DNA of 64,000 nucleotides from Ideonella sp. (GCA_016721465.1 JADKIA010000008.1:248001-312000); one strand, 5' to 3'. Counted from the stretch's first letter, positions 43,296 through 52,784 are shown. A program made the numbers and translations. The notes: a model not told the origin generated them from the letters alone.

Positions 43296-44242
43296 CTGCC
43301 GCGCAGCGCCAACGCCCGCTCGTACAAGGCGTTTCGCGCTGCGCCAGTGAGTTCGGCGGCCATGGAAACGGCTTGCTTCAGGGGCAGGTCGCGCATCAAT
43401 ATCGTTAGCGTTCGTTCGATGTCGGACGGCAAGCCGTCCGCGGCCGGCGATGGGGCCTGGGCATGCAGCACCAGCACAAACTCGCCCCGCTCGCGGTGGC
43501 TGTCGGCCGCGAGCCATGCCGGCAGGTCCTCGCAGGCCATCGTCGCCACGGTTTCAAATTGCTTCGTCAATTCGCGGCCGAGTGTGATTCGGCGCTGAGG
43601 CACCCGCGCGGCCAGGGCCTGCGCCAGTGCCAGGATGCGGTGTGGGGCCTCGAACAGCACCTGGGTCGAGGCCGCGTCGGCAGCGGCCACCAACGCAGAC
43701 TGGCGCTCGGCGCCCTTGGCCGGCAGGAATCCGGTGAAGTGAAAGGCGGTGCCTTGCTCGTCCCCGCACACACTGAGCGCCGCTGCCATGGCACTGGCCC
43801 CCGGGATGGGCACCACGCGATGGCCCTGGGCGGCGGCTGCCGCGACCACCGTGGCGCCGGGATCCGAAATCACCGGCGTGCCGGCGTCGCTGACGTAGGC
43901 CACACTCTCGCCGCGTGCCAGGCGCTCCAACACCCGAGCCGCGCCCTCGCGCTCGTTGTGTCGATGCACCGGCAGCAGCGGTTTGTCCAGCCCGAGGTGG
44001 CGCAGCAGTTGGCCGCTCACCCGCGTGTCCTCGCAAGCCACCGCGTCCACCCGAGCCAGCACGTGGATGGCGCGCAGCGTGATGTCCGCGAGGTTGCCGA
44101 TGGGTGTGGCCACCAAGTACAAGGTGCCTGCCGGATACTGCTGCGCACCCGCGGCCTGGGCGGCGGCTTGCAACAGCAGGTCGGTGTCGAGCTTCAAGGC
44201 GCAGGCCAGTTCGAGGGGTCGATGTGCAAAGGAGTCGGGCAT
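43292..44242 (-). CDS. rsmI: 16S rRNA (cytidine-1402-2'-O)-methyltransferase RsmI
   Basis: 316 aa from ATG 44242, or about 270 if a downstream start is used. LYLVATPIGNLADITLRA, the YVSDAGTPVISDPG loop and FEAPHRI are RsmI signatures of the tetrapyrrole-methylase fold. The N-terminal extension of about 48 residues before LYLVATP is longer than usual, so the true start may be an internal TTG or GTG. The given ATG shares bases with the ATG of divergent yraN. Confidence 0.93.
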   Translation of the reverse strand: MPDSFAHRPLELACALKLDTDLLLQAAAQAAGAQQYPAGTLYLVATPIGNLADITLRAIHVLARVDAVACEDTRVSGQLLRHLGLDKPLLPVHRHNEREGAARVLERLARGESVAYVSDAGTPVISDPGATVVAAAAAQGHRVVPIPGASAMAAALSVCGDEQGTAFHFTGFLPAKGAERQSALVAAADAASTQVLFEAPHRILALAQALAARVPQRRITLGRELTKQFETVATMACEDLPAWLAADSHRERGEFVLVLHAQAPSPAADGLPSDIERTLTILMRDLPLKQAVSMAAELTGAARNALYERALALRGS

Positions 44243-44603
44243 GAGCACCAAGTCAACGGGCGATGCGGCCGAAGACCGCGCGCTGGCCCACCTGTTGCGG
44301 CAGGGGCTGACACTGGAGTGCCGCAATTATCGGCTGGCCGGAGGCCCGCACCGGCGCGGCGCAGAGATCGACCTGGTCCTGCGCGAGCGCGATGGCACGC
44401 TGGTGTTCTGCGAAGTGCGTGCCCGCGCGAACCGCGCGCATGGCGGGGCGGCCGCCACCGTCGGTGCCACCAAGCAGGCGCGCATCGTGCGCGCCGCATC
44501 GCACTACCTGATGCGTTTCAGCCGGTTGCCGCCATGCCGCTTCGACGTGGTGGCCATCGACGGCGACGAACTGAGCTGGCTGCGCGGCGCCTTCAGCGCG
44601 TAG
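44241..44603 (+). CDS. yraN: YraN family protein (UPF0102)
   Basis: 120 aa. A nuclease-like fold with GPHRRGAEIDLVLRERDGTLVF (cut in key residues: E and D, then E-V-R), the UPF0102 core E-I-D-L-V and F-C-E-V-R. The E. coli homologue lies next to rsmI, as here. The gene has AAGGAG seven bases before ATG 44241. Divergent from rsmI, with overlapping start codons. Confidence 0.93.
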   Translation: MSTKSTGDAAEDRALAHLLRQGLTLECRNYRLAGGPHRRGAEIDLVLRERDGTLVFCEVRARANRAHGGAAATVGATKQARIVRAASHYLMRFSRLPPCRFDVVAIDGDELSWLRGAFSA

Positions 44604-44654
44604 CCAACCATGCACGACTGGACCCAGAAACAACGCGCAGCACCACGCACCCAG

Positions 44655-44730
44655 TGGACGCCGTGGAACCGGCTCCGCCGGGCCACTGGCGTCGCCCCCT
44701 GGGGGGCGGCGCCGAAGGCGCTCCGGGGGG
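44655..44730 (+). repeat. Copy 3 of the triple-hairpin repeat
   Basis: Stem 1 CCGGC-TCC-GCCGG, stem 2 CCCCCT/GGGGGG, stem 3 GGCGCC-GAA-GGCGC, ending GGGGGG. It lies between yraN and diaA; the final GGGGGGAAG sits 13 bases before the diaA ATG. Confidence 0.88.
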
Positions 44731-44743
44731 AAGATAATGACCC

Positions 44744-45340
44744 ATGCTTGAGCAGCGCATCCAACAACACTTTTTCGAGAGCGCGGACCTCCAGTACCAG
44801 GCCGCGGATCTGCTGGCCCGGCCCATTGCCGAGGCCGCGCAGGCGGTGGTGGCCGGCATCACTGCGGGTGGCCGCGTCTACGTCGCTGGCTTCGGCCCCG
44901 CTGCCGGCCTGGCGCAATTGATGGCCAGTCAACTGCTGGGCCGTTTCGAGCGCGATCGCCCGGGCCTGGCCGCCTTGGCGCTGGGCACCGATGGTGCGGC
45001 ACTGGCGGCGCTGGCATCGGCGGGCGATCTGGACGCCGTGTTGGCGCGTCAGGTGCAAACGCTGGGGCAGCCCGGCGATTTGCTGCTGCTGATCGACCCG
45101 GATGGCGACCGATTGGGCCTGCACGCCGTGGCCCAGGCCGCACAAGGCAAGGAAATGACCGTGATCGCGCTCACCGGCCGCCAGGGCAGCATGCTGCGCG
45201 AGGCCCTGGGCGAAACCGACGTGGTGATCTCGGTGCCGCACGACCGGCGTGCGCGCGTACTCGAGACCCAACTGCTGGTGCTGCACTGCCTGTGCGACAC
45301 CATCGATCTGCAACTGCTTGGTGAAATGGAACCCACATGA
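44744..45340 (+). CDS. diaA: SIS-domain protein DiaA-like
   Basis: 198 aa, same length as DiaA/GmhA. SIS fold with VYVAGFGPAAGLAQLMASQL, then GQPGDLLLLIDPDGD and VIALTGRQGSM. The E. coli order rsmI-(lpoA)-yraN-diaA-dolP is repeated here without lpoA, which supports DiaA (DnaA-binding initiation factor) over phosphoheptose isomerase. However, the sugar-phosphate loop is less typical, so the biochemical role is inferred from context. Confidence 0.8.
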   Translation: MLEQRIQQHFFESADLQYQAADLLARPIAEAAQAVVAGITAGGRVYVAGFGPAAGLAQLMASQLLGRFERDRPGLAALALGTDGAALAALASAGDLDAVLARQVQTLGQPGDLLLLIDPDGDRLGLHAVAQAAQGKEMTVIALTGRQGSMLREALGETDVVISVPHDRRARVLETQLLVLHCLCDTIDLQLLGEMEPT

Positions 45341-45981
45341 ATCGCACCACCCTCGTTGGCAACTTCAAGATGTCGCGTCTGGCCTGGGGCCTGGCGGCCC
45401 TGGTGTCCACCCAACTGCTGAGCGGCTGCTTCCCGCTCGTGATGGGGGGCGCGGTGATGGGCGGGATGGTGGCCGTGGACCGTCGTACGTCTGGCACGCA
45501 ACTCGAGGACCAGAGCATCGAACTCAAGGGCATCAACCGCGTCCACGAAGCCACCGGCGGCGGCCGCGGGCACATCAGCATCACCAGCTACAACCGGGTC
45601 GTGCTGCTCACCGGAGAGGCCGCCAGCGACGCCGACCGCGCGGCCGCCGAGAACGCCGTGAAGCAAATCGAGAACGTGCGCAACGTGGTCAACGAGGTGG
45701 CGGTGATGGAAGCCTCGACCGTGGGCTCGCGCTCCAGCGATGCCGTGCTGACCAGCAAGGTCAAGGCCAGCTTCGTGGACGCGGCGGACCTGCAAGCCTC
45801 CGCCCTCAAGGTGGTCACCGAGCGCGGCGTGGTGCACCTGATGGGCCGCGTCACCGAACGCGAGGCCACACGCTCGTCCGAGGTGGCGCGCGGCGTGTCC
45901 GGCGTGAAGAAGGTGGTGCGCGTGTTCGACATGATCACCGAGGCCGAACTCGCCAACCTGCGCGCCCCTGCGCAGAAGTAA
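45337..45981 (+). CDS. dolP: BON-domain outer-membrane lipoprotein (DolP-like)
   Basis: 214 aa. Lipobox LLSGC places the lipidated Cys at residue 31, then two BON domains, residues about 55-125 and 130-200, each with the VVLLTGE and VVHLMGRV strand pattern. DolP (YraP) helps outer-membrane integrity and BAM activity at sites of division in E. coli. Overlaps diaA by ATGA, conserved synteny with E. coli. Confidence 0.9.
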   Translation: MNRTTLVGNFKMSRLAWGLAALVSTQLLSGCFPLVMGGAVMGGMVAVDRRTSGTQLEDQSIELKGINRVHEATGGGRGHISITSYNRVVLLTGEAASDADRAAAENAVKQIENVRNVVNEVAVMEASTVGSRSSDAVLTSKVKASFVDAADLQASALKVVTERGVVHLMGRVTEREATRSSEVARGVSGVKKVVRVFDMITEAELANLRAPAQK

Positions 45982-46019
45982 GCCGACCCAGCCGGGCCGC
46001 AGCCGCAGCCGAGGTGGGA

Positions 46020-46907
46020 CTACTTCAGGCGCCGGATCAGGCTGGAGGTGTCCCAGCGCCCGCCGCCCTGGCCTTGCACGTCGGCGTAGAACTGGTCCAC
46101 CAGTGCGGTCACCGGCAGCCTGGCGCCGTTGCGCCGGCCTTCGTCCAGCACCAGGCCCAGGTCCTTGCGCATCCAATCGACTGCGAAACCGAAGTTGAAC
46201 TGGTCGTCGACCATCGTGCCGCCGCGGTTGTCCATCTGCCAGCTCTGGGCGGCGCCCTTGCCGATGACCTCCAGCACTTGCTTCATGTCCAGCCCGGCCT
46301 TCTGGCCGAAAGCGATGGCCTCGGACAATCCTTGCACCAGGCCCGCGATGCACACCTGATTGACCATCTTGGCCAACTGCCCGGCGCCGCTGCCGCCCAC
46401 CAGCGTGACCGCGCGCGAGAAGGCCATCGCCACCGGCCTCATGGCCTCGAAAGGCGCGGCATCGCCGCCACACATCACGGTGAGCAGGCCGTTCACGGCG
46501 CCAGCCTGGCCGCCGGAAACCGGTGCATCGACAAACTGCAGACCCTTGGCCCGCGCCTGCGCCCACAACTCGCGGGCGACTTCGGCCGAGGCGGTGGTGT
46601 GGTCGATGAAGACCGCACCGGGCTTCATGCCGGCCATGGCCCCATCGGCGCCCAGCACCACCGAGCGCAGGTCATCGTCGTTGCCCACACAGGCAAACAC
46701 GAAGTCGGCACCCGCTGTCGCCTCGCGCGGCGTGGCGGCACAGGCGCCGCCGTATTCCCCCACCCAGGCCGCGGCCTTGCCCGTCGTGCGGTTGTAGACG
46801 GTGACGCTGTGCCCGGCGCGCGCCAAGTGTCCGGCCATGGGGTCGCCCATGACGCCCAGGCCGAGGAATGCGACGCGACGGGCGAGGGTGGAGTCGTAGG
46901 TCTTCAT
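46020..46907 (-). CDS. NAD(P)-dependent 3-hydroxyisobutyrate dehydrogenase-family oxidoreductase
   Basis: 295 aa. Rossmann motif VAFLGLGVMGDPMAGHLARAG, substrate motif DAPVSGGQAGAVNGLL, and catalytic lysine in GAGQLAKMVNQ. Family members reduce tartronate semialdehyde or succinic semialdehyde or oxidise 3-hydroxyisobutyrate. The neighbours (pilU, dolP) do not name the substrate. The start is ATG 46907. Confidence 0.93.
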   Translation of the reverse strand: MKTYDSTLARRVAFLGLGVMGDPMAGHLARAGHSVTVYNRTTGKAAAWVGEYGGACAATPREATAGADFVFACVGNDDDLRSVVLGADGAMAGMKPGAVFIDHTTASAEVARELWAQARAKGLQFVDAPVSGGQAGAVNGLLTVMCGGDAAPFEAMRPVAMAFSRAVTLVGGSGAGQLAKMVNQVCIAGLVQGLSEAIAFGQKAGLDMKQVLEVIGKGAAQSWQMDNRGGTMVDDQFNFGFAVDWMRKDLGLVLDEGRRNGARLPVTALVDQFYADVQGQGGGRWDTSSLIRRLK

Positions 46908-46917
46908 CCCCCGAAGC

Positions 46918-48054
46918 CTACATGATGCTCATGTGCTCCGTGCCTGCGGACAGGTCGCGGTTGCGTGCGCGGCTGCTGTTGAGCTTGATGTTCAGGCGCA
47001 GGTCGTTCACCGAATCGGCATTGCGCAGCGCGTCCTCGTAGCTCACCAAGTTGGCCTCGTACAGATCGAACAGCGCCTGGTCGAAGGTCTGCATGCCGGC
47101 TTCGCGGGAGCGCTTCATCAGCTCCTTGATGTCGCCGACCTCGCCCTTGAAGATCATGTCCGATACCAAGGGCGTGTTGAGCATGATCTCCACCGCGGCG
47201 ATGCGGCCCTTGCCCTCCTCGCGCGGCAGCAACCGCTGCGAGACGATGCCCTTCAAGTTGAGCGACAAGTCCATCAGCAGTTGTGCGCGCCGCTCCTCGG
47301 GGAAGAAGTTGATGATGCGGTCCAGCGCCTGGTTCGAGCTGTTGGCGTGCAGCGTGGCCATGCACAGGTGGCCGGTCTCGGCGAAGGCCACCGCGTGTTC
47401 CATGGTCTCGCGGTCGCGTATTTCGCCCATCAGGATCACGTCCGGCGCCTGGCGCAGCGTGTTCTTCAGCGCCGCTTCCCAGCCGTCGGTGTCGATGCCG
47501 ACCTCGCGCTGGGTGACGATGCAGTTCTTGTGCGGGTGCACGAACTCCACCGGATCTTCGATGGTGATGATGTGGCCAAAGCTGTTCTCGTTGCGGTAGT
47601 CCACCAGCGCTGCCAACGACGTGCTCTTGCCCGAGCCGGTGGCGCCCACCATGATCACCAGACCGCGCTTGGTCATGGTGATGTCTTTCATGATCTTGGG
47701 CAGGCCCAGGCCGTCGATCGTCGGCAGGGTCTGCGGGATGGTGCGCATCACCAGGCCGATGGAGCCCATCTGCACGAAGGCATTGACGCGGAAACGCCCG
47801 ATGCCCTGCGGCGAGATCGCGAAGTTGCATTCCTTGGTGCGCTCGAACTCGGCGGCCTGCTTGTCGTTCATCACCGCGCGGGCCAACGCCAGCGTGTGCT
47901 GGCCGGTCAGCGGCTGTGGCGAGACCTTGGAGATCTTGCCGTCCACCTTGATGGCGGGCGGGAAATCACAGGTGAGGAACAGGTCCGAGCCATTGCGCGA
48001 CACCATCAGCCGCAGCAGGTCGTTGACGAATTTCGATGCTTGGTCGCGTTCCAT
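46918..48054 (-). CDS. pilU: Type IV pilus retraction ATPase PilU
   Basis: 378 aa, the PilU type of PilT homologue. Walker A VGATGSGKST, Walker B VILMGEIRDRETM, and His box TGHLCMATLHANSS. It is the accessory retraction motor with PilT at the pilus base. Start at MERDQASKF (48054) preferred over an ATG 5 codons earlier. Follows pilT on the minus strand, with a triple-hairpin repeat between. Confidence 0.95.
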   Translation of the reverse strand: MERDQASKFVNDLLRLMVSRNGSDLFLTCDFPPAIKVDGKISKVSPQPLTGQHTLALARAVMNDKQAAEFERTKECNFAISPQGIGRFRVNAFVQMGSIGLVMRTIPQTLPTIDGLGLPKIMKDITMTKRGLVIMVGATGSGKSTSLAALVDYRNENSFGHIITIEDPVEFVHPHKNCIVTQREVGIDTDGWEAALKNTLRQAPDVILMGEIRDRETMEHAVAFAETGHLCMATLHANSSNQALDRIINFFPEERRAQLLMDLSLNLKGIVSQRLLPREEGKGRIAAVEIMLNTPLVSDMIFKGEVGDIKELMKRSREAGMQTFDQALFDLYEANLVSYEDALRNADSVNDLRLNIKLNSSRARNRDLSAGTEHMSIM

Positions 48055-48098
48055 GGCACTGCCTTGCAAGTTGGTGCGCTGCGGTCCTGACCCAGAGG

Positions 48099-48172
48099 CT
48101 GCCGTGGAACCGGCTTGGCCGGGCCACTGGCGGCGCCCCCTGGGGGGAGGCGCCGCAGGCGCTTCGGGGGGG
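48099..48172 (+). repeat. Copy 4 of the triple-hairpin repeat
   Basis: Stem 1 CCGGC-TTG-GCCGG, stem 2 CCCCCT/GGGGGG, stem 3 GGCGCC-GCA-GGCGC, ending GGGGGGG. It separates pilT from pilU, which are otherwise adjacent. Confidence 0.88.
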
Positions 48173-48178
48173 CTTCAT

Positions 48179-49222
48179 CTAGCCGGGGAAATTCTCGGGG
48201 GTCTTGGCACGACCGCGCGCCTCGGCCGGCGAGATGATGTTGCGGCGCACCAGGTCGGCCAGGTTCTGGTCCAGGGTCTGCATGCCCAGGCTGCTGCCGG
48301 TCTGGATGGACGAGTACATCTGCGCGATCTTGTTCTCGCGGATCAGGTTTCGGATGGCGGCGGTGGCGACCATGATCTCGTGCGCCGCAGCGCGGCCAGA
48401 GCCGTCCTTCAGCTTGCACAGCGTCTGCGAAATCACCGCGATGAGCGACTCGGACAACATCGAGCGCACCATCTCCTTCTCGGCCCCCGGGAACACGTCG
48501 ATGATGCGGTCCACCGTCTTGGCCGCGCTGCTGGTGTGCAAGGTGCCGAACACCAGGTGGCCGGTCTCTGCGGCGGTGAGCGCCAGGCGGATGGTTTCCA
48601 GGTCGCGCAGCTCGCCCACCAGGATGGCGTCCGGGTCCTCGCGCAGCGCCGAGCGCAGCGCGTTGGCAAAGCTCAACGTGTGCGGGCCCACTTCGCGCTG
48701 GTTGACCAGGCACTTCTTGCTCTCGTGCACGAATTCGATCGGGTCTTCGACCGTGAGCACGTGGCCGAACTCGTTCTCGTTCAGGTGGTTCACCATGGCC
48801 GCCAGCGTGGTGCTCTTGCCCGAGCCGGTGGGCCCGGTGACCAGCACCAGGCCGCGTGGTTTGAGTGCCAGCTCGGCAAAGATCTTTGGTGTGCCCAGCT
48901 GTTCGAGCGTGAGGATCTTGCTCGGAATGGTGCGGAACACCGCGCCCGCACCGCGGTTCTGGTTGAAGGCATTGACGCGAAAGCGCGCCAGCCCCTGGAT
49001 CTCGAACGAGAAGTCGCATTCCAGCGTGTCTTCGTAGTGCTTGCGCTGGTTGTCGTTCATGATGTCGTAGACCATCGCATGGACCTGCTTGTGGTCCAGT
49101 GCCTCGACATTGATACGCCTGACATCGCCGTGCACCCGGATCATCGGGGGCAGACCCGCGGACAGGTGCAGGTCCGACGCCTTGTTCTTGACCGAAAAGG
49201 CCAGCAGCTGGGTGATGTCCAT
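48179..49222 (-). CDS. pilT: Type IV pilus twitching motility ATPase PilT
   Basis: 347 aa. Walker A GPTGSGKST, Asp box, Walker B AILVGELRD, His box TGHLVFGTLHTSSA, and the PilT-specific AIRNLIRE motif near the C-terminus. It retracts pili by depolymerising the pilin. Divergent from yggS with 41 bases between the start codons, the standard pilT-yggS arrangement. Confidence 0.97.
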   Translation of the reverse strand: MDITQLLAFSVKNKASDLHLSAGLPPMIRVHGDVRRINVEALDHKQVHAMVYDIMNDNQRKHYEDTLECDFSFEIQGLARFRVNAFNQNRGAGAVFRTIPSKILTLEQLGTPKIFAELALKPRGLVLVTGPTGSGKSTTLAAMVNHLNENEFGHVLTVEDPIEFVHESKKCLVNQREVGPHTLSFANALRSALREDPDAILVGELRDLETIRLALTAAETGHLVFGTLHTSSAAKTVDRIIDVFPGAEKEMVRSMLSESLIAVISQTLCKLKDGSGRAAAHEIMVATAAIRNLIRENKIAQMYSSIQTGSSLGMQTLDQNLADLVRRNIISPAEARGRAKTPENFPG

Positions 49223-49263
49223 GGGGGATGTGGCCCGGGGGCTTGAGATAGGCTCGGGGGATT

Positions 49264-49953
49264 ATGACGAGCGTTATCGGCAACTTACAAGAAGTCCGCA
49301 GCCGGATTGCATCCGCCTGTGCCAGCGCCGGGCGCCCTGTGCAGGCCGTCACGTTGCTGGCGGTGAGCAAGACCCAAGGCGCCGCCGCGGTGCGCGAGGC
49401 CGTCGCCGCTGGCCAGCAGGCCTTTGGCGAGAACTACGTGCAGGAGGCGCTGGACAAGATCGCGGCGCTGGCCGACCTGCGCGCACAGCTGCAATGGCAC
49501 CTGATCGGCCCGCTGCAAAGCAACAAGACCCGCGTGGTGGCTGCGGCCTTCGACTGGGTGCACTCGGTCGACCGGCTGAAGATTGCGCAGCGCCTGTCCG
49601 AACAGCGCCCGCCGCACCTGGGCCCATTGCAGTTGTGCCTGCAGGTCAACGTCAGTGGCGAGGCCAGCAAGAGCGGCGTGGCGCCGGCCGACGTGCCCGC
49701 TCTCGCCCAGGCCGTGGCGACCCTGCCGCACGTGACCTTGCGCGGCCTGATGTCGATTCCCGAGCCGGTGGCCGACCCGTTGGCGCAGCGTGTGCCGCAC
49801 CGGGCGCTGCGCGAGTTGCTGGCCCGACTGCAGGCGATGGGCCTGGCCTTGGACACGCTCAGCATGGGCATGAGCGCCGACCTGGAAGCAGCCGTCGCCG
49901 AGGGCTCGACGATGCTGCGCATCGGCACCGCGATCTTTGGCGCTCGGGGCTGA
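49264..49953 (+). CDS. yggS: PLP homeostasis protein YggS (PipY/PLPBP)
   Basis: 229 aa. LLAVSKTQGA carries the PLP lysine, GENYVQEA, HLIGPLQSNKT and the end SMGMSADLEAAV, STMLRIGTAIFG are YggS signatures. Binds PLP without catalysing a reaction and balances vitamin B6 and amino acid pools. It sits divergently next to pilT, a classic arrangement. Confidence 0.95.
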   Translation: MTSVIGNLQEVRSRIASACASAGRPVQAVTLLAVSKTQGAAAVREAVAAGQQAFGENYVQEALDKIAALADLRAQLQWHLIGPLQSNKTRVVAAAFDWVHSVDRLKIAQRLSEQRPPHLGPLQLCLQVNVSGEASKSGVAPADVPALAQAVATLPHVTLRGLMSIPEPVADPLAQRVPHRALRELLARLQAMGLALDTLSMGMSADLEAAVAEGSTMLRIGTAIFGARG

Positions 49954-50085
49954 GCACGGCTGCGTCGGCAACGAACGCGAGACGCTGCCACATCGGTGCA
50001 ATCCCTAGGCGCGGGCAGCGGCTCGAGTGGTGCCTTGGCGTCGAGAATGGACGAGCCCCCATACCGAAAACTCCGAGGAGACTCC

Positions 50086-52155
50086 ATGCAAAGAATCCGT
50101 TTTGCGCCAGGGCTGATCACCACCGCGGCACTGCTGGCCAGTTGCGGCGGTGGCAGTGACATCAACACCGCGCCCTTCGCGCTGAGCGGGGTGGCCTCCA
50201 CCGGTGCCGCGGTGGCCGGCAAGGTCGTTGCCATCAAGTGCGCCTCGGGGGAAGCCAGTGTCACCACCGGCAGCACGGGCGGATTCAGCATCGAAGTGTC
50301 GGCCCATCGACTGCCTTGCATGCTCGAGGTCGACGCCGGCGCCATGGGTAAGCTGCACGCCATCGCCACGTCAGGTGGCCGTGTCAACCTGACGCCCTTG
50401 ACCGAATTGATCACCGCACGGGCGCTGCGCGCCAATCCGTCGACGGCATTTGCCTCGTTTGCCCCACCGGCCGGGGTGACGCTGAGCGACAACATCGCCG
50501 CCGCCACCACCTCGATCGTCGCCGAGTCGAGCCGACTGATGGGCTGGACGCCCACCGGCAACCCGATGACGATGGCATTCGCCGTCGGCGACGACGACGA
50601 CAAGGCCCTCGACACACTGGGCGCCTCACTCACCAATGCCTCGTCCACCCTGGCTTCGCTGGTCGCCGCGGCCGCGTCCGGCACGGCGCTGCTGTCCACA
50701 TTGCCGGCCGAAGAAGCGCGCGGCCACGACGCCGCGGGCTACACCTTGAACGCCGACGCAGCATCGGCCACGACCTTCCCGGCGATGGCGGCCGCGGCCG
50801 GTGACACGATGGACATGAGCAGCACGCTGCGTTTCGCGGGCAAGCTGGCCTCGTACGACAACAACCCGAAGAGCCCGTTCGCGGCCTACAACGTCGAGGT
50901 GCCGGCCAACTGGAACGGCGAGTTGGTGATGTACACCCACGGCTATGCGGGGGAAGGCTCGACGCTGGGCGCCACCATCAGCTCGATCCGCCGCCACCTG
51001 ATCCAGGCCGGCTATGCCTGGGCTGCCTCGGGCTACAGCAAGAACTCCTATGACGTGCGCGCCGGCATCGAGGACACCAACAAGCTGGCCTTGGCCTTCA
51101 GCACCATCACCGGCAAGGCCGCGCCGACGCGCACCTTCATCATCGGTCACTCGATGGGCGGGCACATCGCTGCTGCCGCCGTCGAGGAGGAGACCCTGGC
51201 CACGGCACAGAACAAGGTGCGCTATGCGGGTGCGGTGCCGATGTGTGCCGTGCTGGGCGACGTCGAGCTGTTCAATGGCATGGCCGCGCAAGGCCTGGCT
51301 GCACTCAGCCTGTCGGGCTTCAATGCCGCGCTGCCGGCGGCCCTCACGGCCCGGCAGCGCTACCAGATGCTGCTCGCTGCCGAGCAGAACCCCAATTCGG
51401 TGAAGGTGCCGGTGCACAACGCGCTGTTCACCAACTTTCCGAGCACGGGCTTCACGCCGAAGGGCACCGCCGGCGCGCAGTACGCCAGTGTCATGAAGAA
51501 CCTGACTGGCGGCAGCCGACCGTTGTTCGACATCGGCCTGTCCTACGGCGGCAGCTATGTCGGCGGCACCTATGCCAATTTCGGCGTCGATGGCACGCTC
51601 ACCGGCCTGCTCACCAAGTACAGCCTGGACACCGGCAAGACGGTGTACGCCATCGACGGCGATGCGGCGGCGACCGCAGCCCTCAATGCCGGCGCGCCGC
51701 GCGTGTCCCAGGACGCCAACAACAACCCGTTGCGACGCGATGGCCTGCGTTGGGTGCCGCTGACCGCCGGGCGGCCGTATGCGCCGATGGTCACCCTGCA
51801 CACGCTGGGCGATCTGTTCGTGCCTTTCAGCATGCAGCAGGTCTACCGCAACCGCCTCAACGCCACCGGAGTGGCGCGGGCAGATCGCGTCGTGCAACGC
51901 GCCATCCGGGGCGCAACGCATTGCGACTTCACCAACGCCGAGATGGAAGCGGCATTCGACGACATGATCAAGTGGGTCAAGCAGGGCACCAAGCCCGCGG
52001 GCGACGACGTGCTGACACCCGCCACCGTGGCCGCGCCGACCTATGGCTGCAAGTACACCAAGAACGTCTTCCACCCGGTGGACGAGGCAGCCGGCAGCAC
52101 CCGCACCCTGCGCGGCCTGATCCAGCAATTGGGGCAGAGCTGCCCGGCGAGTTGA
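50086..52155 (+). CDS. Alpha/beta hydrolase lipoprotein
   Basis: 689 aa. Lipobox LLASC (Cys20) is followed by a Gly-rich tether, a small beta domain (residues about 30-110) and then a hydrolase domain in the C-terminal 400 residues with oxyanion MYTHGYAG, nucleophile elbow GHSMGG and histidine candidate GATHCDF. Membrane-anchored secreted esterase or peptidase; a feruloyl-esterase or tannase style enzyme is possible. GAGGAG precedes ATG 50086, a clear start. Confidence 0.85.
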   Translation: MQRIRFAPGLITTAALLASCGGGSDINTAPFALSGVASTGAAVAGKVVAIKCASGEASVTTGSTGGFSIEVSAHRLPCMLEVDAGAMGKLHAIATSGGRVNLTPLTELITARALRANPSTAFASFAPPAGVTLSDNIAAATTSIVAESSRLMGWTPTGNPMTMAFAVGDDDDKALDTLGASLTNASSTLASLVAAAASGTALLSTLPAEEARGHDAAGYTLNADAASATTFPAMAAAAGDTMDMSSTLRFAGKLASYDNNPKSPFAAYNVEVPANWNGELVMYTHGYAGEGSTLGATISSIRRHLIQAGYAWAASGYSKNSYDVRAGIEDTNKLALAFSTITGKAAPTRTFIIGHSMGGHIAAAAVEEETLATAQNKVRYAGAVPMCAVLGDVELFNGMAAQGLAALSLSGFNAALPAALTARQRYQMLLAAEQNPNSVKVPVHNALFTNFPSTGFTPKGTAGAQYASVMKNLTGGSRPLFDIGLSYGGSYVGGTYANFGVDGTLTGLLTKYSLDTGKTVYAIDGDAAATAALNAGAPRVSQDANNNPLRRDGLRWVPLTAGRPYAPMVTLHTLGDLFVPFSMQQVYRNRLNATGVARADRVVQRAIRGATHCDFTNAEMEAAFDDMIKWVKQGTKPAGDDVLTPATVAAPTYGCKYTKNVFHPVDEAAGSTRTLRGLIQQLGQSCPAS

Positions 52156-52192
52156 GCCCTCGGTGCCCAGCCCCCGTCGTGGGGCTGGCGCG

Positions 52193-52672
52193 CTACAGCG
52201 GAATCTGGGTGCTGGACTTGACCTCTTCCATCACCGCATAGGTGCGTGTTTCGCGCACGCCCGGCAGCGTCCAGATCACGCTGCCGATGAACTCGCGGTA
52301 CGCGGCCATGTCGGCCACGCGGGTCTTGAGCAGGTAGTCGAAGCCACCGGCCACCAGGTGGCATTCCAGGATCTCCGGGCGCACCTGCACGGCGGCCTTG
52401 AAGGTGTCCATCACGTCGTGCACCGTGCGGTCGAGCAGGATTTCGACGAACACCATCAGTCCCGCACCCAGCTTCACCGGGTTCAGCCGCGCCTCGTAGC
52501 CCAGGATGTAGCCGTCACGGTGCAGGCGTTTCACGCGCTCGAGCACGGCCGTGGCCGAAAGGTGCACGCTCTCGGCCAGCTTCAGGTTGCTGATGCGGCC
52601 ATCGGCCTGCAGCACCCGCAGGATGCGCAGATCGATCTTGTCCAGTTCGCGCGAAGTGCTGTCGTCGGTCAT
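52193..52672 (-). CDS. Lrp/AsnC-family transcriptional regulator
   Basis: 159 aa. N-terminal HTH (DLRILRVLQADGRISNLKLA, SATAVLERVKRL) and C-terminal RAM ligand domain with GFDYLLKTRV. Lies downstream of gdhA on the same strand, with a triple-hairpin repeat between. It resembles the Lrp that answers leucine, so it may control gdhA and respond to amino acids. Confidence 0.94.
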   Translation of the reverse strand: MTDDSTSRELDKIDLRILRVLQADGRISNLKLAESVHLSATAVLERVKRLHRDGYILGYEARLNPVKLGAGLMVFVEILLDRTVHDVMDTFKAAVQVRPEILECHLVAGGFDYLLKTRVADMAAYREFIGSVIWTLPGVRETRTYAVMEEVKSSTQIPL

Positions 52673-52704
52673 GGTGTTGCTTGCGCAGCGGCTCTGGCCG
52701 CGCA

Positions 52705-52784
52705 GCAGCCACGGAACCGGCTTGGCCGGGCCGTTGGCTGCTGCCCCCTTGAGGGGGAAGCGCCGAAGGCGCTCCGGGGGTGGG
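52705..52784 (+). repeat. Copy 5 of the triple-hairpin repeat
   Basis: Stem 1 CCGGC-TTG-GCCGG, stem 2 CCCCCT/AGGGGG, stem 3 GCGCC-GAA-GGCGC, ending in GGGGGTGGG. It lies between gdhA and the Lrp-type gene. Confidence 0.85.

Noticed and set aside
44744..45340. Phosphoheptose isomerase GmhA
   Set aside because: Both share the SIS fold, but the rsmI-yraN-diaA-dolP order points to DiaA; no lipopolysaccharide heptose genes are near.
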